A stretch of DNA of 64,000 nt from Muribaculum gordoncarteri. GTDB lineage: Bacteria > Bacteroidota > Bacteroidia > Bacteroidales > Muribaculaceae. The stretch covers positions 2,604,001 through 2,668,000 of the forward strand of contig NZ_CP039393.1 of NCBI RefSeq assembly GCF_004803695.1. Direction: 5' to 3'. The notes beneath the pieces were generated by a model, which did no database searches, was not told the origin of the DNA, and worked only from the letters and a program-made list of their open reading frames with translations. Within the stretch, counting starts at the first letter, position 1. Each line of letters starts with the position of its first letter. Shown here in pieces: positions 37,911 through 46,600 of the stretch. The position numbers and the translations under genes are program-made.

Positions 37911-38888
37911 ATGGACATATCAGTAGTAATTCCGCTATACAACGAAGCAGAGTCGCTTCCCGAGCTTGAAGCATGGATAAGCCGCGTAATGAACCAACAC
38001 GGCTTCACCTACGAAATCCTCTTCATCAACGACGGGTCGACCGATGACTCATGGGAGGTCATAAACAAGCTTCGCGAACACAATCCCAACATACGCGGAG
38101 TCAGCTTCCGTCGCAACTATGGCAAGTCGCCGGCCTTGAACACCGGATTCAGCCGCGCCAAGGGCGATGTCGTCATAACAATGGATGCCGACCTGCAGGA
38201 CAGCCCCGACGAGATTCCCGAACTCTACCGAATGATAACCGAGGATAAATATGACCTCGTGTCGGGATGGAAGCAAAAACGCTACGACCCGCTGTCGAAG
38301 ACGATTCCCACAAAACTGTTCAACGCCACAGCTCGCAAAGTGAGCGGCATACACAACCTACATGACTTCAACTGCGGACTGAAGGCCTACCGCAACAAAG
38401 TGGTGAAACACATCGAGGTCTACGGCGACATGCACCGTTACATCCCATATCTGGCCAAAAACGCCGGATTCAACCGCATAGGTGAGAAAGTGGTGCATCA
38501 CCAGGCCAGAAAATACGGTACGACAAAATTCGGACTCGACCGATTTGTAAACGGTTACCTTGACCTCGCCACGCTGTGGTTCACCGCCAAGTTCGGAGTC
38601 AAGCCGATGCACTTCTTCGGTCTTCTCGGCAGCCTCATGTTCATCCTCGGCTTCATAGCCGTGGCCGTAGTGGGCTTCGGAAAGCTATATGACATGAATC
38701 ACGGCAACCCCTATCGCCTTGTGACCGATTCACCCTACTTCTACATGGCGCTGACGCTGATGCTGCTCGGCTCCCAACTGTTCCTTACCGGATTCATTGG
38801 CGAGCTTGTAGTGCGCAACTCCGACAGGCGCAATGAATATGAAATCGACGAGGAAATTACCACCTCGCCCGACAATAATCAAGTTTAA
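37911..38888 (+). CDS. Family 2 glycosyltransferase (GtrB/DPM1 type), membrane-bound
   Basis: A 325-aa protein. Residues 1-225 are a GT-A domain with VIPLYNEAESLPEL, the nucleotide-binding INDGSTDDS, TMDADLQDSPDEIPEL (DAD metal motif) and FNCGLKAYR. Two C-terminal helices (about 238-262 and 278-302) anchor it. The architecture matches enzymes that load a sugar on undecaprenyl phosphate (GtrB, ArnC, DPM1). The sugar donor is unknown. Confidence 0.87.
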   Translation: MDISVVIPLYNEAESLPELEAWISRVMNQHGFTYEILFINDGSTDDSWEVINKLREHNPNIRGVSFRRNYGKSPALNTGFSRAKGDVVITMDADLQDSPDEIPELYRMITEDKYDLVSGWKQKRYDPLSKTIPTKLFNATARKVSGIHNLHDFNCGLKAYRNKVVKHIEVYGDMHRYIPYLAKNAGFNRIGEKVVHHQARKYGTTKFGLDRFVNGYLDLATLWFTAKFGVKPMHFFGLLGSLMFILGFIAVAVVGFGKLYDMNHGNPYRLVTDSPYFYMALTLMLLGSQLFLTGFIGELVVRNSDRRNEYEIDEEITTSPDNNQV

Positions 38889-38908
38889 TCCACAACCGCA
38901 ACACAGAC

Positions 38909-39439
38909 ATGAACGCATATCCTGAATTTTATCATCTTGCCGCCGAACGTTACTCATGCCGCAAATACACCAACGCACCGGTGTCACGCGAACTCATAAT
39001 GGCAGTACTCGACACTGTGCGCCTCGCACCGTCGGCCTGCAACAAGCAACCCTGGAAATTCCTCGTGCTCGACACGCCCGAACTGCGTGACATAGTGATA
39101 CGCAGCTACAGCCGCGACTGGATAAAGGAGGCTCCGGTTTACATCGTGGCCCTCGGACTCCACGATGAAGCATGGCACAGAAGCTTCGACGGAAAGGATC
39201 ACACCGATGTCGATGTGTCGATAGCTGTAGAGCACCTTTGCCTCGGTGCGGCATCGCTCGGACTCGGAACGTGCTGGGTGTGCAACTTCGACCCCGCAAT
39301 AGTGCGTGAAGGACTCAACCTTCCCGACAATGTGGAACCTATAGCCATCATACCTATGGGTTATCCCGACAGCGACGGCACCGTACCCGAAAAAAAGCGC
39401 AAGCCTTTTGACGAAATTGTAAAATGGGGAAAATACTAA
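38909..39439 (+). CDS. Nitroreductase family protein
   Basis: A 176-aa FMN-dependent oxidoreductase of the short nitroreductase type. It has RYSCRKYTNAPVSRE at the N terminus, RLAPSACNKQPWKFLV for FMN contact, and GLGTCWVCNFDP near the C terminus. Natural substrates are unknown for most members. Its end overlaps the next gene by 16 bp. Confidence 0.88.
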   Translation: MNAYPEFYHLAAERYSCRKYTNAPVSRELIMAVLDTVRLAPSACNKQPWKFLVLDTPELRDIVIRSYSRDWIKEAPVYIVALGLHDEAWHRSFDGKDHTDVDVSIAVEHLCLGAASLGLGTCWVCNFDPAIVREGLNLPDNVEPIAIIPMGYPDSDGTVPEKKRKPFDEIVKWGKY

Positions 39440-39933
39440 ACGTAACAGCATCATTGCTCGCAGCGCTGAGCATAACGCTGTCAAGCTGCAATACATCAGG
39501 ATGTACCGACAACCAAAGCTCGATACCTCTTGCCGGGTTCTACTCCTACAACACCCTGCGTGAAATATCGGTCGATTCCATATCGGTAGGCGGCGTAGGT
39601 GCAATCAACGACTCGCTGCTGATAAACTCGGCATCGGCGTCGAAGGTGTACCTGCCATTCCGAGCCAATCAGGACTCGACATCATATTTCATACGTTATG
39701 AGGCCAAGAAGCTGAACTTTCCCGAACTATTCGACACAATAACGTTCAAATACAAGCGTATACCCTATTTCGCTTCGGAGGAGTGCGGAGCCATGTACCG
39801 CTACTCAATCGACAAGCTCAACTACACCACCCACCTCATCGACTCGGTGGGACTCGTTGACTCGCTGATAACGAATGCCGACATAGAAACCATACGCATA
39901 TACTTCAGAACCGAAGAAAAACCTAACGAATAA
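39424..39933 (+). CDS. DUF6452 family lipoprotein
   Basis: A 169-aa lipoprotein with lipobox TLSSC (Cys22), followed by a second Cys pair (CNTSGCTDNQ) and a beta-rich body. DUF6452 is found in Bacteroidetes next to DUF6048, exactly as here, where the next ATG directly abuts this stop. The two are probably partners in the outer membrane. No biochemical role is known. Confidence 0.75.
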   Translation: MGKILNVTASLLAALSITLSSCNTSGCTDNQSSIPLAGFYSYNTLREISVDSISVGGVGAINDSLLINSASASKVYLPFRANQDSTSYFIRYEAKKLNFPELFDTITFKYKRIPYFASEECGAMYRYSIDKLNYTTHLIDSVGLVDSLITNADIETIRIYFRTEEKPNE

Positions 39934-40812
39934 ATGATGCTGCGCCGCTGTATAATATTACTCCTAAGCCTCGTCGCCCTGACCGTAACGGCCCAGCGAC
40001 GCGTCACGCCCGTGGAGAATCCCGACAACAAGTCAAAGAATTCAAACGAGAATACAAAAGTGACCAAGCCCGGCGAGCGACCTGCAAGCGTAATAGAGAT
40101 GCAGGACATGGAGGGTCACACAATATTGGTCGACACAATACTCGGAGTCGAGTACCACGACACAATATTGACTACGGCACCCAAACTGATATATCCTAAA
40201 TTTCATGCCGTGACAGTGGGAGTGAACCTGTGGGATCCGTTGATGCGATGCTTCGGACAGCAGTATGGAGGCGTGGGATTCTGGGGCGAACTGAGCCTGC
40301 ACAACTGGATCAAGCCGGTGGTAGAAGCCGGTGTAGGCACTGCCAACTACACACCCGACGACGGCAACTACAAATACAAATCATCGATAGCACCCTTCTT
40401 CAAGATAGGTGTCAACTACAACTTCCTCTATAACTCCAATCCCGACTATTCGGTGTACGCCGGACTGCGTTACGGCATTACCAACTTCAGCTATGAGGTA
40501 ACCGATGTAATCGTCGACCAAGGCTATTGGGGCGATAACGAAGTGATAAACATACCGTCGCAACGCACCACGGCCGGTTACTTTGAGTTTATGGTGGGAA
40601 TAAGGGTGATGATCTACAAGAATTTCTCGCTCGGCTGGGATCTGCGATTCCACAAAATCGCACATCAAGGCACTCACCTCTACGGCGATCCTTGGTACAT
40701 ACCCGGTTACGGAACAAAAGGCTCAAGCTTCTCGGGCTCATTCTCGCTAAGCTACACACTGCCGCTCCGAAAGCCCGAACCGCCGGTTCTCCCTCCGGGA
40801 GCCGACGAGTGA
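39934..40812 (+). CDS. DUF6048 family outer-membrane protein
   Basis: A 292-aa protein with a signal peptide (to about residue 20, ending TAQ) and a Lys/Asn-rich start. From about residue 90 it consists of amphipathic strands with alternating aromatics (GVNLWDPLMRCFGQQYGGVGFWGE, FKIGVNYNFLYNS, FSLSYTLPL), as expected of an 8- to 10-strand barrel. It is paired with DUF6452. Convergent with trmD. Confidence 0.75.
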   Translation: MMLRRCIILLLSLVALTVTAQRRVTPVENPDNKSKNSNENTKVTKPGERPASVIEMQDMEGHTILVDTILGVEYHDTILTTAPKLIYPKFHAVTVGVNLWDPLMRCFGQQYGGVGFWGELSLHNWIKPVVEAGVGTANYTPDDGNYKYKSSIAPFFKIGVNYNFLYNSNPDYSVYAGLRYGITNFSYEVTDVIVDQGYWGDNEVINIPSQRTTAGYFEFMVGIRVMIYKNFSLGWDLRFHKIAHQGTHLYGDPWYIPGYGTKGSSFSGSFSLSYTLPLRKPEPPVLPPGADE

Positions 40813-40821
40813 CAACGACTA

Positions 40822-41499
40822 CTACTCGTCAAGAAGTCCGGGACGCAGACGACGCGTGCGCTCCACGGCTTGCTGATGGCGCCATTCGTCGATGCGCGCC
40901 TGATGCCCCGACAGCAATATATCGGGCACTTTCCACCCCTTATATTCAGCCGGACGCGTATAGATGGGCGGCGCAAGCAGATTATCCTGAAATGAATCGC
41001 TAAGCGCACTCTGCTCATCGCCTATCGCACCGGGAATAAGCCTCACAATTGCATCGGTTATTACCAATGCAGGCAACTCTCCTCCTGTAAGCACATAGTC
41101 GCCCACAGTTATTTCGCGCGTAACGAGATGCTCGCGTATGCGGTAGTCCACGCCCTTATAGTGTCCGCAAAGAATGATGATGTTTTCAAGCATCGACATG
41201 CGATTGGCCATAGGCTGACTGAACTGCTCACCGTCGGGTGATGTAAATATCACCTCATCATAGTCACGCTCGCTCTTCAAATGCGAGATGGCACGGTCCA
41301 CAGGCTCAATCTGCATCACCATTCCGGCCTCGCCGCCGAAAGGATAGTCATCGACCTTGCGGTGCTTGTTGGTGGTATAGTCACGCAGGTTGTGCACCAC
41401 AATCTGAGCCAGCCCCTTGTCCTGGGCACGCTTCAATATAGAGCAGCCAAGCGGCGACTCAAGCATCTCGGGAAGTACGGTCAAAATGTCGATACGCAT
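40822..41499 (-). CDS. trmD: tRNA (guanine37-N1)-methyltransferase
   Basis: A 225-aa SPOUT enzyme making m1G37 in tRNAs with G at 36, which prevents frameshifting. The knot region is intact: [41 protein letters not shown], and the AdoMet loop. It lies downstream of two tRNA genes on the same strand but is separated from them by a strong terminator. In many bacteria trmD sits with rpsP and rplS; here it does not. Confidence 0.96.
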   Translation of the reverse strand: MRIDILTVLPEMLESPLGCSILKRAQDKGLAQIVVHNLRDYTTNKHRKVDDYPFGGEAGMVMQIEPVDRAISHLKSERDYDEVIFTSPDGEQFSQPMANRMSMLENIIILCGHYKGVDYRIREHLVTREITVGDYVLTGGELPALVITDAIVRLIPGAIGDEQSALSDSFQDNLLAPPIYTRPAEYKGWKVPDILLSGHQARIDEWRHQQAVERTRRLRPGLLDE

Positions 41500-41565
41500 A
41501 GGAGTGTTGTTATTATTTGTTTTCTTGATTACGTCGATTAATCAACCGAAGCCGTCCGTCATAAA

Positions 41566-41599
41566 CCAAAAAAGGTCCATCCTCGTCGGACCGACCTTT
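41566..41599 (-). terminator. Terminator of the tRNA-Tyr/tRNA-Gly unit
   Basis: On the minus strand AAAGGTC pairs with GACCTTT, with inner TCC/GGA pairs, followed by six T. It begins 5 nt past tRNA-Gly. Confidence 0.8.
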
Positions 41600-41603
41600 A
41601 ATG

Positions 41604-41676
41604 AGCGGAAGACGAGGCTCAAACTCGCGACCCTCAGCTTGGAAGGCTGATGCTCTATCAACTGAGCTACTTCCGC
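41604..41676 (-). tRNA. tRNA-Gly (TCC)
   Basis: Acceptor stem GCGGAAG/CTTCCGC, D arm GCTCAGTTGATAGAGC, anticodon stem TCAGC/GCTGA with loop CTTCCAA (anticodon TCC), T arm GCGAG-TTTGAGC-CTCGT, discriminator T. CCA is not encoded. Confidence 0.97.
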
Positions 41677-41698
41677 AATCAAAATAATAGTAGTAGCG

Positions 41699-41781
41699 TG
41701 GGCGAAGATGGATTCGAACCACCGAAGGCATAAGCCAGCAGATTTACAGTCTGCCCCATTTGGCCACTCTGGTATTCGCCC
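41699..41781 (-). tRNA. tRNA-Tyr (GTA)
   Basis: An 83-nt class II tRNA: acceptor GGGCGAA/TTCGCCC, anticodon stem GCAGA/TCTGC with loop CTGTAAA (anticodon GTA), a long variable arm (TGGCTTATGCCTTC) and T loop TTCGAAT. It lies 22 nt upstream of tRNA-Gly in one transcript. Confidence 0.97.
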
Positions 41782-41798
41782 AAAACACTAAAGCGCCA

Positions 41799-41830
41799 CA
41801 AAGGTAATCATAATTCGTTTACCTTGCAAG
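41799..41830 (-). promoter_or_regulatory. Promoter of the tRNA-Tyr/tRNA-Gly unit, overlapping the end of ribH
   Basis: On the minus strand the -7 box TACCTTTG (41799-41806) lies 18 nt before tRNA-Tyr, with CTTG 20 nt upstream inside the last codons of ribH. Confidence 0.6.
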
Positions 41831-42287
41831 TAAAATGTATCATTTTTATTGCCGCTTCGGCTGCCTCGGTACCCTTGTTACCGAGCTTTCCACCGGCACG
41901 GTCAAGCGCATCCTGCTCATTATCAACCGTCAGGACTCCGAATATAACGGGAGTGTCAAACTCGGCGTTAAGCTTCGTAATGCCCTGAGTAACACTTTGG
42001 CACACATAATCAAAATGGGGAGTGCCGCCGCGTATCACGCATCCAAACACTATTATCGCATCGTAATGAGCGAGTAACTGAGCTGCGCCATAGGTGAGTT
42101 CCACGGCTCCGGGCACATGGTAGACATCATACTCTACGTTACGGCTCTCAAGCAGATCAATCGCCCCCTTGGTGAGAGCTTCGGTTATGTGAGCATTCCA
42201 CTCGGCGGTCACGATGGCCACCTTTGAGGTTTCGGGGATAGCGGGCAGCGCACTTTCGGGCGCGCTATGCGATAGTGATGTTGACAT
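41808..42287 (-). CDS. ribH: 6,7-dimethyl-8-ribityllumazine synthase
   Basis: A 159-aa enzyme for the penultimate riboflavin step. It has [13 protein letters not shown] with the substrate-stacking Trp, [31 protein letters not shown] with the catalytic His and [27 protein letters not shown]. Standard length. Other rib genes are not nearby; it ends a minus-strand unit after a TPR gene. Confidence 0.96.
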   Translation of the reverse strand: MSTSLSHSAPESALPAIPETSKVAIVTAEWNAHITEALTKGAIDLLESRNVEYDVYHVPGAVELTYGAAQLLAHYDAIIVFGCVIRGGTPHFDYVCQSVTQGITKLNAEFDTPVIFGVLTVDNEQDALDRAGGKLGNKGTEAAEAAIKMIHFTCKVNEL

Positions 42288-42317
42288 GTCGTTACTATTT
42301 TATTGTTGTTAAATGCG

Positions 42318-43334
42318 TTATTTGGGGAATGCCTTGTGCCACAGGGCGAGGATGTCAAATTTTCCCGTCGTCTTCTCATCAAGCAGAGTTTCAATCTCCT
42401 TGACATACTTACCCGACTTCATCCTGACGGCCTTCTGCAACAAAGTGTTGAGCAGATGCACTCCCTTCTGGCGGGTCGAGCGGGTGTGCAACAATGCCTC
42501 GCTCAGCTTAATCGAGAGCTTCAGGTGACGCTCCGAAAATTCGGGACTGAGCTTTGACAGATACTTCAACGCGCGAGAATAGTACTGCACGGCGTCACGA
42601 TACTTCCCGAGCTGCATGAGCATCTCGCCCTCATTGGCCAACGACTCGATAAGGCGATCCATTGCGTCATGAATGCCGCTGTTGACCATTTCAAGATAGG
42701 TGGAGGTGGCCACCTGGAAGTGGGCAAGCAGATTGACCTGCTTCACCCTCGAGCGATAGACCGATGTCGATGCATTCAAAGCCATTATGTGAGCCGAGCC
42801 GTAACGGTCGGGGTTCATCTTGGCAAGGCGTTCAAAGACGCGCATCGACTTTTCAAGCGTGCGCTCGGCGGCCTTGTACTCCTTTCTTACGATATGCAGG
42901 AACGAGAGGTCGTAAAGTAACGCTCCCAACACCTGCAGGAAAGGCTCATCCTTGCGACGCGGCTCCTGCGAGAGCAGTGTCAGTGTATCGGCGGCGGTAG
43001 ACAACGCAGCCTCATAGGACTCGGTTGCGATGAACACCGCGGTAAGCACCTGCATCACGGCGGCATGAAGCACCGTGGTGTCGAGCGTTGCGTGACTTCG
43101 CTGAATAAGTTCATTGATGTGTCGACCCATCATTATGGCACAGTCGGCATCGCCTTCGGCAATAAGTTCGGCAGCGCGTCCGCGCACCACATCGTAAGCC
43201 ACATTAAACGGTGAGCTTTTGAGCTTGTGACGCAACTCGGCGTCACCTTTCTTTACAAAGAGCGATTTCAAACGCCCCACCGAGTCATCGGTTACGGTTA
43301 TGAAGTTGGATTCGAGAGAAGTAGGTCGCATCAA
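42318..43334 (-). CDS. TPR-like helical protein, unknown function
   Basis: A 338-aa protein made of helical pairs typical of tetratricopeptide repeats (for example AADTLTLLSQ...LLYDLSFLHIVRKEYKAAERTLEKSMRVFERL and NEGEMLMQLGKYRDAVQYYSRALKYL). It has no signal peptide, so it should be cytosolic. I recall similar proteins next to ribH in Bacteroidales, but no role is known. It follows the PfkB-like gene by 17 bp. Confidence 0.7.
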   Translation of the reverse strand: MMRPTSLESNFITVTDDSVGRLKSLFVKKGDAELRHKLKSSPFNVAYDVVRGRAAELIAEGDADCAIMMGRHINELIQRSHATLDTTVLHAAVMQVLTAVFIATESYEAALSTAADTLTLLSQEPRRKDEPFLQVLGALLYDLSFLHIVRKEYKAAERTLEKSMRVFERLAKMNPDRYGSAHIMALNASTSVYRSRVKQVNLLAHFQVATSTYLEMVNSGIHDAMDRLIESLANEGEMLMQLGKYRDAVQYYSRALKYLSKLSPEFSERHLKLSIKLSEALLHTRSTRQKGVHLLNTLLQKAVRMKSGKYVKEIETLLDEKTTGKFDILALWHKAFPK

Positions 43335-43351
43335 TAATGTTTTATGTCAGT

Positions 43352-44215
43352 TTATGAATTGGAGGCACGTTTCACGCCGCTCTCCACAATTCGCAGCATT
43401 GTTTCGGAGTCGATGGCATCCATGTCGGCTGTCATCACGTTGCCGTCAATCAGTCCCTCGATCACTCCGGCAAGAGCGGCGGCGCGCCATTCAAGGCTGT
43501 TGGCGGCGGGCGCCGACTCAACCGATTGCGTGAGCTGTCGATTGTAGAAGCGTATAGCTCCAGCCTTGCTGTCAATGTTTATGCAGTTGTTGCAGTAGAA
43601 GCTTATGTGATTCCGATAGGCTGCAGCATCGTCCTCATTGAATATGGCAGGCATATCGCCGTCAAATGTAACAACGAGCGATGCCACCTCAAAGTTCTCG
43701 AGTATCGAGGGCATGATGCGTGTGATGCGTGGCGCCCTGTCACGCTCAAATCCGGGCATGTAGACAATTACGGCCTTGCGCTCGGCGGCATATCTCACGA
43801 TGTCAAACAGTCGTGCCCTGACCCTCGGGTCGAGCGAATAGTAGCCGCCGAATATCACAATGTCGTCGGGATCGATGCGCGGCCACACTACATCAAAGCT
43901 CGAATCGGGATAACGGCCGTAACGCACCGTATCGACCGAGCCGTCGTCGTGCATGAAAAGCAGATTTACGGGTGTCGTTCCCTCGGTATAACGGTCGATC
44001 GACCTCACGTTCACACCGTGTGACTCAAGAAATCCTGAGACAATGTCGCCGACACGGTCACGAGCCACCTCGCTCACGTAATCGACCGTAACGCCGTCGG
44101 AGACCATACAGGCCGATGCGTTCAACAGCTCTCCCCCCGGATAGGACTTCACGGGAACTTCTCCCCGGAAAAGCACCTCAAGACAGGATTCACCTATGGA
44201 TATTATTTTTCTCAT
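43352..44215 (-). CDS. PfkB-fold sugar kinase homologue lacking the catalytic GAGD motif
   Basis: A 287-aa protein with the ribokinase/PfkB fold: ISIGESCLEVLFRG at the N terminus, SYPGGELLNASACMVSDGVTVDYVSEVARDRVGDIV, and LFMHDDGSVDTVRYGRYP on the lid. Where active members read DTxGAGD-F this one reads APAANSLEWRAAALAGVIEGL, with no catalytic Asp or anion-hole glycines. It may be a pseudokinase or regulator; a shifted active site is less likely. It sits between a sugar-phosphate isomerase and a TPR gene with gaps of 15 and 17 bp. Confidence 0.78.
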   Translation of the reverse strand: MRKIISIGESCLEVLFRGEVPVKSYPGGELLNASACMVSDGVTVDYVSEVARDRVGDIVSGFLESHGVNVRSIDRYTEGTTPVNLLFMHDDGSVDTVRYGRYPDSSFDVVWPRIDPDDIVIFGGYYSLDPRVRARLFDIVRYAAERKAVIVYMPGFERDRAPRITRIMPSILENFEVASLVVTFDGDMPAIFNEDDAAAYRNHISFYCNNCINIDSKAGAIRFYNRQLTQSVESAPAANSLEWRAAALAGVIEGLIDGNVMTADMDAIDSETMLRIVESGVKRASNS

Positions 44216-44230
44216 ATAATTAACAAGCTC

Positions 44231-44848
44231 TTAATTTTCCGAACCTCTGGATTTGCGTCCAAGATAACCTCCATGATGGCGCAAGGCATAGTCCTCACGC
44301 GTAAACCCGGTTATACGCATTACATTCACCACGAGCACATCGCCTATCACAGTCATCATGGTAGTGGAAGTAGTAGGCGTAAGGCCAAGCGGACACACCT
44401 CGGGCGAGGCTCCGGTGGCCAGTGTGACATCGGCCATCGCCGACAATTCGCTGTCGGGATTACCGGTAATGACAATCAACGGCACCTGCGGATAAAGGTT
44501 ATGTGTAAGATGCACAAGGTCTATGATTTCACAGGTCTTGCCCGAATTGGATATCAGCAACATCACATCATTGGGCTGAAGCACGCCCAAGTCGCCGTGC
44601 TGGGCCTCGGAAGGATGCAGATTCACGGCCGGAATACCGGTTGACGAGAAGGTCGTGGCTATATTCATGGCTATCTGCCCGGCCTTACCCATGCCCGAAG
44701 TAACGAGCTTGCCTCCGCGACGGTAAACGTGTTCAACGATAAGTTCAACCGCACGGTCATAGGCATCGCTGACCGGAATATTGGCGATGGCGCGACTCTC
44801 ACTTTCGAGGATTTTGCGCATTGATTGCTGAATGTCGCTCATAGACAT
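44231..44848 (-). CDS. SIS-domain sugar-phosphate isomerase (KdsD/GutQ-like) without CBS domains
   Basis: A 205-aa protein with a single SIS fold: TSGMGKAGQIAMNIATT, HPSEAQHGDLGVLQPNDVMLLISNSGKT and VCPLGLTPTTSTTMMTVIGDVL, all close to arabinose-5-phosphate isomerase (KdsD), which makes the Kdo precursor from ribulose 5-phosphate. The usual pair of C-terminal CBS domains is missing. An ATG at 44842 is the alternative start. It leads the SIS-PfkB-TPR-ribH unit. Confidence 0.85.
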   Translation of the reverse strand: MSMSDIQQSMRKILESESRAIANIPVSDAYDRAVELIVEHVYRRGGKLVTSGMGKAGQIAMNIATTFSSTGIPAVNLHPSEAQHGDLGVLQPNDVMLLISNSGKTCEIIDLVHLTHNLYPQVPLIVITGNPDSELSAMADVTLATGASPEVCPLGLTPTTSTTMMTVIGDVLVVNVMRITGFTREDYALRHHGGYLGRKSRGSEN

Positions 44849-44865
44849 ATAGATTTTTATTATTA

Positions 44866-44873
44866 CAAAGGTA
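44866..44873 (-). promoter_or_regulatory. -7 box of the SIS-PfkB-TPR-ribH unit
   Basis: TACCTTTG on the minus strand, with ATTG 20 nt upstream. Transcription would start about 10 nt before the first of the two candidate ATGs. Confidence 0.55.
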
Positions 44874-44924
44874 ATAAATTCCCGATAAATCCCCAATAAA
44901 TTCAATCGGCGCCTCCAAATAACC

Positions 44925-44962
44925 GAAGAGCGGCCTCGCGCATGATAGCGGAGCCGCTCTTC
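44925..44962 (-). terminator. Hairpin at the end of the arabinose operon
   Basis: A perfect 10-bp stem GAAGAGCGGC/GCCGCTCTTC with an 18-nt loop, 28 nt past the araB stop. The T tract on the minus strand is weak, so termination may be partial. Confidence 0.6.
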
Positions 44963-44989
44963 TATGATGAGGATTTAACAAGTAATTCG

Positions 44990-46588
44990 TTACTTCTTGT
45001 ATTCTACCGCTGCTATTTCAATACCTAAGCACTGCTTGTAGTTTTCAAGATAGGCGTTGAAACCTTCAACTTCTTCCTTGGTGGGGGTGATGCTTGTGCC
45101 GGCATCGCCTGCAAACACATCATGATCAAGGAAGTCGGCAAGGTTGCGCGAGCCGGTGTTGTTGACGAGGTAGGATCCGAGAAGAGCCATACCCCATGCA
45201 CCGCCTTCGCCGGCAGTTTCCATAACCGAGATGGGAGAATTGAGAGCTGCGGCAAGAATGCGCTGTCCCACGCCCTTGGTCTTGAACAGTCCGCCATGAC
45301 CGGTGATGCGGTCAACCTTGATTTTCTCCTCGTTGAAGAGGATGTCGTTGCCTATCTTGAGCACACTTACAGCACCGTGGAGGTGAGCGCGCATGAAGTT
45401 GGCAAGGTTGAACTTGTCATTGACCGAGCGAACAAAGAGAGGACGACCCTCGGCAAGACCCGTTACAGGCTCGCCCGAGAAGTAGTTGTAGGACACGAGG
45501 CCTCCGCAGTCGGTATCGCCCTTGAGAGCGTTGTTGTAGAGGCGGCCGTAGATTTCGTTCATGTCGACGGGAACTCCCATGAGTTCGGTGTACTCCTTGA
45601 ACAGTCCCACCCAGGCATTAAGGTCGGAAGTACAGTTGTTGCAATGCACCATTGCCACGAGGCTTCCGTCGGGGGTAGTCACCATGTCGATCATCTCGTA
45701 AGGCTTGCTGAGATCCTTCTCGAGAACGATCATTGAGAATGACGATGTTCCGGCCGATACATTACCTGTGCGCTGCTTTACAGCGTTGGTGGCAACCATT
45801 CCGGTACCGGCGTCACCTTCAGGAGGACACACGGGAACACCGGCATTCAGGTGACCCGAGATGTCAAGACGCTTGGCACCCTCCTCGGTAAGCGTTCCGG
45901 CATTCTCTCCGGCAAGGAGCACCTTGGGAAGAATGTCGATGAGCTTCCAGTCGTAGCCCTTGGGGGCAACGAGGTTGTCAAACTTCTCAACCATTGCGGC
46001 TGAATAGTTCTTGGTTTCGGGATCGATGGGCAGCATACCCGATGCGTCGCCGATACCGAGCACCTTCTCACCGGTGAGCTGCCAGTGGATGTAACCGGCA
46101 AGTGTGGTGAGGAATTTGATGTCCTTTACATGCTCCTCGCCGTTAAGGATGGCCTGATAGAGGTGTGAGATGCTCCAGCGCAAGGGGATGTTGTAGACAA
46201 AGAGTTCCGAGAGTTCAGCCGCAGCTTGTGCGGTGTTGGTGTTGCGCCACGTGCGGAAAGGCACGAGAATCTCCTGATTCTCGTCAAATGCCATGTAACC
46301 GTGCATCATAGCGCTGACTCCTATCGCAGCCAATGTTTTGATTTCAGTGTCATACTGCTCCTTGACATTTTCGCGAAGGTCACGGTAGCAATCCTGAACG
46401 CCAAACCATATAGCCTCGATGCTATAGGTCCAAAGACCGTCGACAAGCTGGTTTTCCCACTCGTGACTGCCCTGCGCTATGGGACGATTGTTTTCGTCGA
46501 TAAGGACTGCCTTGATGCGGGTAGAGCCAAACTCTATACCAAGGATGGCCTTACCCGCTTCTATGGTTGCTTTTGCTTCTGCTTTCAT
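44990..46588 (-). CDS. araB: L-ribulokinase-type FGGY kinase
   Basis: A 532-aa FGGY-family kinase, with [15 protein letters not shown] (first phosphate loop), the central [13 protein letters not shown] and the second ATPase part [24 protein letters not shown] kinases of this length next to araA and araD phosphorylate L-ribulose. It is more like the Bacteroides enzyme than E. coli AraB. Last gene of the operon, 12 bp after araA. Confidence 0.9.
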   Translation of the reverse strand: MKAEAKATIEAGKAILGIEFGSTRIKAVLIDENNRPIAQGSHEWENQLVDGLWTYSIEAIWFGVQDCYRDLRENVKEQYDTEIKTLAAIGVSAMMHGYMAFDENQEILVPFRTWRNTNTAQAAAELSELFVYNIPLRWSISHLYQAILNGEEHVKDIKFLTTLAGYIHWQLTGEKVLGIGDASGMLPIDPETKNYSAAMVEKFDNLVAPKGYDWKLIDILPKVLLAGENAGTLTEEGAKRLDISGHLNAGVPVCPPEGDAGTGMVATNAVKQRTGNVSAGTSSFSMIVLEKDLSKPYEMIDMVTTPDGSLVAMVHCNNCTSDLNAWVGLFKEYTELMGVPVDMNEIYGRLYNNALKGDTDCGGLVSYNYFSGEPVTGLAEGRPLFVRSVNDKFNLANFMRAHLHGAVSVLKIGNDILFNEEKIKVDRITGHGGLFKTKGVGQRILAAALNSPISVMETAGEGGAWGMALLGSYLVNNTGSRNLADFLDHDVFAGDAGTSITPTKEEVEGFNAYLENYKQCLGIEIAAVEYKK

Positions 46589-46600
46589 TGCGGTCGTTTT

